Shown here: one piece after another, positions 9,474 through 15,205 of the stretch | Layout: each line of letters begins with the position of its first letter | Numbering within the stretch: the stretch's first letter is position 1 | From: Chromatiaceae bacterium | GTDB lineage: Bacteria > Pseudomonadota > Gammaproteobacteria > Chromatiales > Chromatiaceae | Direction: 5' to 3' | Length of the DNA stretch: 15,205 bases | Assembly: GCA_016938795.1 (NCBI GenBank) | Contig: JAFGTZ010000315.1 | Span: 1 to 15,205 of the forward strand | The notes under the pieces: generated by a model | Database searches by the model: none | What the model was told of the DNA's origin: nothing | What the model saw: the letters and a program-made list of their open reading frames with translations, nothing else | Made by a program: the position numbers and the translations under genes

Positions 9474-9499
9474 GCATGCCTCCAAAATGGAATCGATCA

Positions 9500-9529
9500 G
9501 GCCGAATTGAACCTAGGCTCAATCCGGCC
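9500..9529 (-). other. 12-bp stem-loop in the hrcA-grpE gap
   Basis: On the minus strand GGCCGGATTGAG (9529-9518) pairs with TTCAATTCGGCC (9511-9500), ten Watson-Crick and two G·U pairs, around loop CCTAGG. It lies 27-56 bases before the grpE ATG and has no U-tract. Because it uses G·U pairs it looks like an RNA element, for example a processing or stability site between hrcA and grpE, rather than a DNA operator. Confidence 0.5.
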
Positions 9530-9554
9530 GATTGATGAAAAACCGTGCACTGGC

Positions 9555-10577
9555 TCAGGTCTGGCGCAGCGCCGCCGAGAGCAGTCGGGCGGTGACATCG
9601 ACGATGGGAATGACACGCTGATAGTCCATGCGCGTCGGCCCGATCACACCCAGCACCCCGACCACCTCACCCTCGACCCGATAGGCCGTGGTGACCACGC
9701 TGCAATCATCGAGCAGCGAATAGCCCGACTCCTCGCCAATAAAGATCTGCACCCCACTGGCCGCGATGCAGCGATCGAGCAGGTGCAGAATCTCGCGCTT
9801 CTGATTGAAGGCCTCGAACAGCTGCCTGAGACGCTCCATGCTGGCCAGCTCGCCAAACTCCATGAGGTTCGTTTGGCCGGCGATGTAGCAGTCGTCCTTG
9901 CGCTCGGCGCTGGTCACCACCTGATGCGCAAGCGCGGTGGCGCGCATCATCACCTGATCCATGTGCTCATGGGTGCGGCGCAAATCCTCCACCAGACGGC
10001 GGCGAACTTCGTCGAGATCCTGTCCGGTAAAGATCTGGTTGAGATAATTACTTGCCTCTTCGAGCTGCGCGGGGCTAAAGGGACGCTCGGTGTGCAGCAC
10101 GCGATTGTGCACCTCACCCTCGCTGGTGATGAGGATGGCAAGCACCCGCGCCTCGGCCAGCGGCAGCAGCTCGATTTGGCGAAACACATTGCGCTCGCGT
10201 CTCGGCATCATGACCACCCCGGCCAGATGGGTAATACCGGACAGCAGGTTCGAGGCCGTCTCGATCAGCGTCTTGGCGTCGGTGACGGTCTCGAACTGGC
10301 TGCGCAGCGCGGCGATATCCTGCTCCGAGGGCGGGCGCACCGTCAGCAACGAATCAACAAAAAGCCGATAGCCGGCCGCTGTTGGTACGCGCCCCGCCGA
10401 GGCGTGGGGTGACACCAGCAGCCCCAGCTCTTCCAGATCAGCCATGACGTTGCGCACGGTCGCCGGGCTCAGATCGAGCCCGGTATCCTTGGCCAGGGTG
10501 CGCGAGCCCACCGGTTGGCCATCGCGGATATAGCGCTCGACCAAGGCCTTGAGGAATACCTGCGCGCGCTCGTTCAC
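9555..10577 (-). CDS. hrcA: Heat-inducible transcription repressor HrcA
   Basis: HrcA binds the CIRCE operator and represses its own operon until heat stress draws the GroE chaperonin away. The chosen GTG start at 10577 gives 340 residues beginning NERAQVFLKALVERYIRDGQ, the usual family N-terminus. No good ribosome site precedes it, and a TTG at 10610 is possible, so the start is uncertain. Residues about 1-75 form the winged helix, with PVGSRTLA (22-29), LSPATVRNVMADLEELGLL (36-54) and SAGRVPTAAGYRLFVD (60-75). The GAF-like dimerisation part follows, including LLDDCSVVTTAYR and GVLGVIGPTRMDY. The gene lies about 120 bases downstream of a perfect CIRCE and is first in hrcA-grpE-dnaK-dnaJ-dapB. 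The leader 10578-10696 contains only a short TGAGG/CCTCA palindrome at 10613-10624. Confidence 0.96.
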   Translation of the reverse strand: MNERAQVFLKALVERYIRDGQPVGSRTLAKDTGLDLSPATVRNVMADLEELGLLVSPHASAGRVPTAAGYRLFVDSLLTVRPPSEQDIAALRSQFETVTDAKTLIETASNLLSGITHLAGVVMMPRRERNVFRQIELLPLAEARVLAILITSEGEVHNRVLHTERPFSPAQLEEASNYLNQIFTGQDLDEVRRRLVEDLRRTHEHMDQVMMRATALAHQVVTSAERKDDCYIAGQTNLMEFGELASMERLRQLFEAFNQKREILHLLDRCIAASGVQIFIGEESGYSLLDDCSVVTTAYRVEGEVVGVLGVIGPTRMDYQRVIPIVDVTARLLSAALRQT

Positions 10578-10696
10578 GGGAGAATCATTCTGTCGCGTCT
10601 CGCCTGCCAAGGTGAGGTGCCTCAGGCTACCAGTACAGGAATAAGGAGAATGACCCAGCAGCGTTCGAGTCGGTTTCAGATGATGCTGGCCATGTG

Positions 10697-10723
10697 TTAG
10701 CACTCACCAAGCACGAGTGCTAA
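10697..10723. promoter_or_regulatory. CIRCE operator (HrcA binding site)
   Basis: TTAGCACTC (10697-10705), nine bases, GAGTGCTAA (10715-10723): an exact match to the CIRCE consensus. The symmetry extends to 12-bp arms (10694-10705 and 10715-10726). It begins within 2 bases of the -10 hexamer and covers the predicted transcription start, so bound HrcA would block initiation. The position and the hrcA gene downstream make autoregulation near certain. Confidence 0.98.
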
Positions 10724-10727
10724 CACG

Positions 10728-10756
10728 ACTGTAGGGATTTGCATCGAGCCTGTCAA
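10728..10756 (-). promoter_or_regulatory. Sigma-70 promoter of the hrcA-grpE-dnaK-dnaJ operon
   Basis: On the minus strand a perfect TTGACA (10756-10751), a 17-base spacer and TACAGT (10733-10728) stand directly upstream of CIRCE. The predicted start is near 10721, inside the operator, leaving a leader of about 145 bases to the hrcA GTG. The -35 is 33 bases after the stop of the upstream GGDEF-EAL gene on the same strand. Confidence 0.88.
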
Positions 10757-10789
10757 CCGTAGCGCGCGCCCACTCGCCTCCGATTCGAT

Positions 10790-12802
10790 TCAGCCGTAGC
10801 GGGTTAGGAAGTCCTCCGCCGGGAGGGGACGCCCGAACAGGTAACCCTGCCCCACCCGGCAGCCCTCATTCTTGAGAAAGCGCGCCTGCGCCTCGGTCTC
10901 GATGCCTTCAGCGACCACCTCCAGCCCCAGACTGCGCCCCAGGGCGATAATGGCGCGCACGATGATGGCGTCATCGGGCTGTGCATCGAGTTCGCTGACA
11001 AAGGAGCGGTCGATCTTGAGCTGGTTGATGGGCAGGCGATGCAGATAACCGAGCGAGGAATAGCCGGTGCCGAAGTCGTCCACCGAGACGCCCGATCCCA
11101 TGGTGCGCAAGGCGCTCAGCGAGGCGATGCCGCGCTCGGCCTGGTGCATGATCATGGATTCGGTGACCTCGAACTCGATCTGCCCGGGTTCGATATCATG
11201 GCGCGCGAGAATCTCCTCGACGCGATCCACAAACCCCTCGCGCTCGATCTGCTGCGCCACCAGATTGACAGCCATGCGCGGAATGCTGAGCCCCAGCGCA
11301 CGCCAGCGCGCCAGCTGGGCGCAGGCCGCCTCCAGCACCCAGCCGCCGATCTCGACGATGATGCCAAGCTCCTCGGCAATGGGAATGAAGCGCGCCGGCT
11401 CCACCAGACCCTGACGCGGATGGCGCCAGCGCACCAGCGCCTCGGCGCCGCGCAGTCGTCCCGTCTGGAGTTCGACCTGGGGCTGATAATGGAGCACGAA
11501 TTCATCGCGCGTCAGGGCGCCGCGCAGCGCATTGCCCAGCTCCAGATGGGCATCCACATCGGCGGTCATCTCGGCGTGATAGAACTCGGCGCCATTGCGC
11601 CCGAGCGACTTGGCGCGATACATGGCCAGATCGGCATGGCGCAGCAAGGCATCGGCATCCTCGCCATCGCCCGGATAGAGGCTGATGCCGATGCTGGCCG
11701 TGATAAAGAGTTCCTGGTGCTTGATGAAAAAAGGCTTCTCCAGCACCTCCAGCAACTTGCCCGCCACCGTCTGGGCGCGACGCGCACAATCGGCATCCTC
11801 CAGCAACACCACGAACTCGTCGCCGCCCACGCGCGCCAGGGTATCGGTGGCGCGCAACTGGCCGGCCATGCGCGAGGCGGCTGCACGCAACAGCTCATCG
11901 CCAACGGCATGGCCCAGACTGTCATTGACCACCTTGAAGCGATCGAGATCAATGAAAAGCAGCGCCATTCCCCCTGAGCGCCGCCTCGCGCGACGAATGC
12001 CCTGGCGCAGCCGGTCGGCGAGCAGAACGCGGTTGGGCAGGTCGGTGAGCGGATCGTGATGGGCGAGAAAATCGAGCTTTTCCTCGGAGCGGCGCAGAAT
12101 CTCCTCCTGACGCAGATGCTCGGTGAGATCCACCACGGCGCAGATGAACTGCGCCGGCTCGTCCTCGGGAACGGCAAGCGGGGCCAGATGCAGCTCGCCG
12201 CCGAAGATGCGCCCGTCGATGGCAATGAAGCGCAACTCGGCGCTGGCGTTGGCGGCGGTGATGCGGGCCTGGGCAAGCGTATCGACCAGCCGGTCGTGCT
12301 CGCCCTTGGCCAGCAGACGCTGCAAAAAATGATGGCGCAAATGGCGCTGCCGCAACCCGAAGAGCGCGTTCGCCTGCTCATTTGCATCGAGGATGAGCCC
12401 CGCGCCATCAATCACCAGCTGCGCCAGCGGCATGGCCGAGAAGAGCGTGCTGTAGCGTTGCGCCATGCGCTCGGCGCGCGCCTGCGCCTCGCGCAGTTCG
12501 GCATTCTGCACCTCCAGTTCGGCCTGATAGATGCGCAGATTCTCGGTCAGCGAGACCAGATCCACCTCACCCTCGGCAAGACGATGCTCGATCCAGGCGA
12601 AATCGCCGCGCTCCAGGGCCTGCCGGGCCTGGGCGCGGATGTCGTCATCGGTGACGGGCGCGGACGCTTGGGGGTCGGGTGAGCGGGTCATGGGCGCATC
12701 CAAGAGAACCTCATCCACTGCTGAGGCAGGATCCGGTGTCGGTTCGGAGACTGGCAACCATTGTTGGAAACGATCAAGGCGATCTTTATTTCCCATTTTC
12801 AT
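10790..12802 (-). CDS. PAS-GGDEF-EAL cyclic-di-GMP signalling protein
   Basis: A 670-residue soluble regulator with both a cyclic-di-GMP synthase and a phosphodiesterase domain. Residues 1-60 are low complexity; about 85-118 looks like a coiled coil; about 118-230 is a PAS-like sensor. The GGDEF domain spans about 245-410, with FLAHHDPLTDLPNR, GGDEF at 326-330 and inhibitory-site RATD at 317-320, spaced five residues as required. The EAL domain spans about 425-668: EAL at 454-456, Asn513, EVTES at 545-549, DDFGTG at 575-580, Lys596, AEGIE at 631-635 and QGYLFGRPLP. Both active sites appear intact, so the net direction cannot be told. No membrane segment or clear cofactor site is seen. ATGs at 12802 and 12796 are both possible, without a strong ribosome site. 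No terminator separates its stop from the hrcA promoter. Confidence 0.95.
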   Translation of the reverse strand: MKMGNKDRLDRFQQWLPVSEPTPDPASAVDEVLLDAPMTRSPDPQASAPVTDDDIRAQARQALERGDFAWIEHRLAEGEVDLVSLTENLRIYQAELEVQNAELREAQARAERMAQRYSTLFSAMPLAQLVIDGAGLILDANEQANALFGLRQRHLRHHFLQRLLAKGEHDRLVDTLAQARITAANASAELRFIAIDGRIFGGELHLAPLAVPEDEPAQFICAVVDLTEHLRQEEILRRSEEKLDFLAHHDPLTDLPNRVLLADRLRQGIRRARRRSGGMALLFIDLDRFKVVNDSLGHAVGDELLRAAASRMAGQLRATDTLARVGGDEFVVLLEDADCARRAQTVAGKLLEVLEKPFFIKHQELFITASIGISLYPGDGEDADALLRHADLAMYRAKSLGRNGAEFYHAEMTADVDAHLELGNALRGALTRDEFVLHYQPQVELQTGRLRGAEALVRWRHPRQGLVEPARFIPIAEELGIIVEIGGWVLEAACAQLARWRALGLSIPRMAVNLVAQQIEREGFVDRVEEILARHDIEPGQIEFEVTESMIMHQAERGIASLSALRTMGSGVSVDDFGTGYSSLGYLHRLPINQLKIDRSFVSELDAQPDDAIIVRAIIALGRSLGLEVVAEGIETEAQARFLKNEGCRVGQGYLFGRPLPAEDFLTRYG

Positions 12803-12821
12803 CAAGTGGGTTTACTTGGTT

Positions 12822-12830
12822 ATCGTAACA
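12822..12830 (-). promoter_or_regulatory. Possible extended -10 promoter of the GGDEF-EAL gene
   Basis: On the minus strand TGTTACGAT (12830-12822) reads as TG-N-TACGAT, an extended -10 with no matching -35. The start would be near 12815, a leader of about 13 bases, which fits the absence of a clear ribosome site. Weak evidence. Confidence 0.25.
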
Positions 12831-12844
12831 CCTGAGCGGGATCT

Positions 12845-12864
12845 GATGCCCCAGCAACGGCATC
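12845..12864 (+). other. Short hairpin in the divergent region before the peroxidase gene
   Basis: GATGCC (12845-12850) and GGCATC (12859-12864) flank an 8-base loop, 58 bases before the peroxidase ATG. It may be an operator half-site pair or a leader hairpin. I could not place a convincing sigma-70 promoter or an OxyR-type site for the plus-strand genes in 12803-12922. Confidence 0.25.
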
Positions 12865-12922
12865 CGAACCCATGAGTTTTTCAAGCCAACACCCTCAACC
12901 CTTCACGTCAGGAGAATCGACC

Positions 12923-13660
<738 letters not shown>

Positions 13661-13732
13661 TTCCGATAGACTAACCACTCGCGCCCGCCCGGGCCTTAAC
13701 CTCTCGGGCGGGCCTGCGTGCGTCTATCCGAA
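13661..13732 (+). repeat. Nested inverted repeat between the peroxidase and reductase genes
   Basis: Outer arms TTCCGATAGAC (13661-13671) and GTCTATCCGAA (13722-13732) pair at 10 of 11 positions. Inside them GCCCGCCCG (13683-13691) and CGGGCGGGC (13705-13713) form a perfect 9-bp stem with a 13-base loop. The element starts directly after the peroxidase stop and ends 34 bases before the reductase ATG. No T-run follows, so read-through is expected; it may stabilise or segment the transcript, or reduce expression of the downstream gene. Confidence 0.6.
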
Positions 13733-13766
13733 ATTCACCCCGAAGTATCCGCAAAGGACAGTCATC

Positions 13767-15140
13767 ATGAGCCAGCAGCATTTCGACCTTATCGCCATCG
13801 GTGGCGGCAGCGGCGGTCTCGCCATTGCCGAAAAGGCCGCGCAGCTCGGACAGCGCGTAGCGCTCGTCGAGTCCGGACGGCTTGGCGGCACCTGTGTCAA
13901 CGCCGGCTGTGTGCCGAAGAAGGTCATGTGGTACGCCGCCAATCTCGTCAGCGCCGTGGCCGATGCCCCAGGCTTCGGCATCCGCGCCGAGGGCGGCACG
14001 CTTGACTGGGCGCATCTGGTCGAAGGCCGCAACCGCTATGTGGCCATGATCAACGACTACTGGGACGGCTACGCCCGCGACCAGGGCATCACCCGCATCG
14101 AGGGCCGCGCGGCCTTTGTCGATGCCCGCACCATCGCCGTGGGCGATGCACACTACAGCGCCGATCACATCGTCATCGCCACCGGCGGACGTCCCATCGT
14201 GCCGCGTCTGCCCGGCGCCGAGCTTGGCATCACCTCGGATGGCTTCTTCGCGCTCAGCGAACAGCCGCGTCGTGTGGCCATCATCGGCGCAGGCTATATC
14301 GGCGTCGAACTCGCTGGCGTGCTGCGCGCCTTCGGCTCCGAGGTCACGGTGGTGGCGCTCGAAGACCGGCTGCTCTTCCAGTTCGATCCGCTCATCAGCG
14401 CCACCCTGGCCGAGAACATGGCCATGCAGGGCATCGAGAGCCGGCTCGAATTTGCCGTAGCCGCGCTCGAACGCAGCGATCAGGGCATCGCCATGCTGGC
14501 CCAGAGCGGCGAGCGTCTCGACGGCTTCGACTGCGTCATCTGGGCCGTGGGCCGTGCCCCGAACAGCCGCGAGCTGAACCTGGAGGCCGCCGGCGTCGAG
14601 GTCCAGCCCAACGGCATCATCCCCACCGACGCCTTCCAGAACACCAATGTGCCCGGCATCTACGCGCTCGGCGACGTGGCCGGACGCGAGCTGCTCACGC
14701 CCGTGGCCATCGCCGCCGGTCGTCGCCTCGGCGAACGCCTGTTCAATGGCAAGACGGATCTCTGTCTCGACTACACCAACATTCCCACCGTGGTCTTCGC
14801 CCATCCGCCGCTTGGCAAGGTGGGGCTCACCGAACCCGAGGCGCGCGAGCGCTTCGGCGACACGCTCACCATCTACGAAACCAGCTTCACCCCCATGCGC
14901 TACGCGCTCAGCAATCACGGCTACAAGACCGCCATGAAGCTGGTCTGCGCCGGCCCCGAGGAGCGGGTGGTGGGCATTCATCTCATCGGCGACGGCATCG
15001 ACGAGATGCTCCAGGGCTTCGCGGTAGCGGTGAAGATGGGCGCCACCAAGGCCGATCTCGACAACACCGTACCCATCCATCCGTGCAGCGCCGAGGAACT
15101 GGTCACCCTCAAGACACCGGTGCGCCGCCCGGGCGCCTGA
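13767..15140 (+). CDS. garB: Glutathione amide reductase (NADH-preferring glutathione reductase homologue)
   Basis: A 457-residue FAD disulfide oxidoreductase; AAGGA lies 8 bases before the ATG. FAD motif GGGSGGLA (12-19), redox disulfide Cys43/Cys48 in GGTCVNAGCVPKK, nucleotide-binding GAGYIGVELAG (174-184), second FAD motif YALGDVAG (299-306), and the active-site His438 with Glu443 in HPCSAEE. Four positions separate it from ordinary glutathione reductase. Glu22 replaces the Arg that binds the glutathione glycyl carboxylate. Leu198, Glu199 and Phe204 replace the basic residues that hold the NADPH 2'-phosphate. These are the same substitutions published for Chromatium gracile GarB, which prefers glutathione amide disulfide and NADH. 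Position 440 is Cys where most family members have Thr. It regenerates the thiol used by the upstream peroxidase. Confidence 0.95.
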   Translation: MSQQHFDLIAIGGGSGGLAIAEKAAQLGQRVALVESGRLGGTCVNAGCVPKKVMWYAANLVSAVADAPGFGIRAEGGTLDWAHLVEGRNRYVAMINDYWDGYARDQGITRIEGRAAFVDARTIAVGDAHYSADHIVIATGGRPIVPRLPGAELGITSDGFFALSEQPRRVAIIGAGYIGVELAGVLRAFGSEVTVVALEDRLLFQFDPLISATLAENMAMQGIESRLEFAVAALERSDQGIAMLAQSGERLDGFDCVIWAVGRAPNSRELNLEAAGVEVQPNGIIPTDAFQNTNVPGIYALGDVAGRELLTPVAIAAGRRLGERLFNGKTDLCLDYTNIPTVVFAHPPLGKVGLTEPEARERFGDTLTIYETSFTPMRYALSNHGYKTAMKLVCAGPEERVVGIHLIGDGIDEMLQGFAVAVKMGATKADLDNTVPIHPCSAEELVTLKTPVRRPGA

Positions 15141-15143
15141 AAG

Positions 15144-15205
15144 AGCCCCTCTCCCTTGAAAGCCCCTCTCCCTTGAGGGAGAGGGGTTGGGGTGAGGGTG
15201 AAACC
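15144..15205. repeat. Interspersed palindromic repeat with a duplicated left arm, cut by window end
   Basis: The 16-base unit AGCCCCTCTCCCTTGA occurs at 15144-15159 and 15161-15176. The second copy forms an 11-bp stem, CCCCTCTCCCT (15163-15173) with AGGGAGAGGGG (15176-15186), followed by TTGGGGTGAGGGTG. This composition resembles an intergenic repeat seen widely in GC-rich proteobacteria. It begins 4 bases after the reductase stop and could serve as a 3' hairpin, but there is no U-tract. Confidence 0.75.

Noticed and set aside
13683..13713. The GC stem after garA as an intrinsic terminator
   Set aside because: The sequence after the stem (CTGCGTGCG) has no T-run, so termination is unlikely despite a strong stem.
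13671..15080. 469-codon open frame on the minus strand opposite the reductase
   Set aside because: Shadow of the reductase; no domain, and the plus-strand protein has intact catalytic and cofactor motifs.
15144..15176. Two 16-base direct repeats as a possible CRISPR fragment
   Set aside because: Only one base separates the copies, there are no spacers and no cas genes; it is a duplicated arm of a palindromic repeat.

Overview
The window reads as chromosomal DNA of a GC-rich gammaproteobacterium, most likely a purple sulfur bacterium of the Chromatiaceae. The strongest taxonomic pointer is the last gene pair: a peroxiredoxin-glutaredoxin fusion followed by a disulfide reductase that carries the residue substitutions described for glutathione amide reductase of Chromatium gracile. 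A CIRCE/HrcA-controlled hrcA-grpE-dnaK-dnaJ operon with dapB attached fits a gammaproteobacterium outside the enterics. I see no insertion sequences, phage genes, CRISPR array or composition breaks; this is mostly core chromosome.

Layout. (1) 1-3838, plus strand: the 3' end of a DUF2126/transglutaminase-family gene, then a fused circularly permuted ATP-grasp/alpha-E gene, then a transglutaminase-like cysteine peptidase gene. They overlap or nearly touch and form one operon, predicted to make and process an unknown peptide-like product. (2) 3884-4040, minus strand: a complete transcription unit for initiator tRNA-fMet, with a TTGCGC-17-TATAAT promoter, the 77-nt tRNA and a 13-bp intrinsic terminator. 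(3) 4203-4636, plus strand: a perfect 22-bp palindrome followed by a small DUF3775 gene. (4) 10756 down to 4654, minus strand: promoter, perfect CIRCE operator, hrcA, grpE, dnaK, dnaJ, dapB, with structured intercistronic gaps and a candidate heat-shock sigma-32 promoter before dnaK. (5) 12802-10790, minus strand: a PAS-GGDEF-EAL cyclic-di-GMP enzyme with intact motifs, reading toward hrcA without a visible terminator. (6) 12923-15140, plus strand: the glutathione-amide peroxidase and reductase pair, separated by a nested inverted repeat. (7) 15144-15205: a CT-rich/GA-rich interspersed repeat cut off by the window end.

How the genes work together. The HrcA operon couples the DnaK chaperone machine to its own repressor, and dapB (lysine/peptidoglycan precursor synthesis) appears to ride on it. 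The peroxidase and reductase form a complete NADH-driven peroxide-detoxifying loop through a low-molecular-weight thiol. The ATP-grasp/alpha-E/transglutaminase cluster has a chemically predictable but biologically uncharacterised product. It is the least understood system here, although the cluster itself is widespread and was predicted in earlier comparative genomics.
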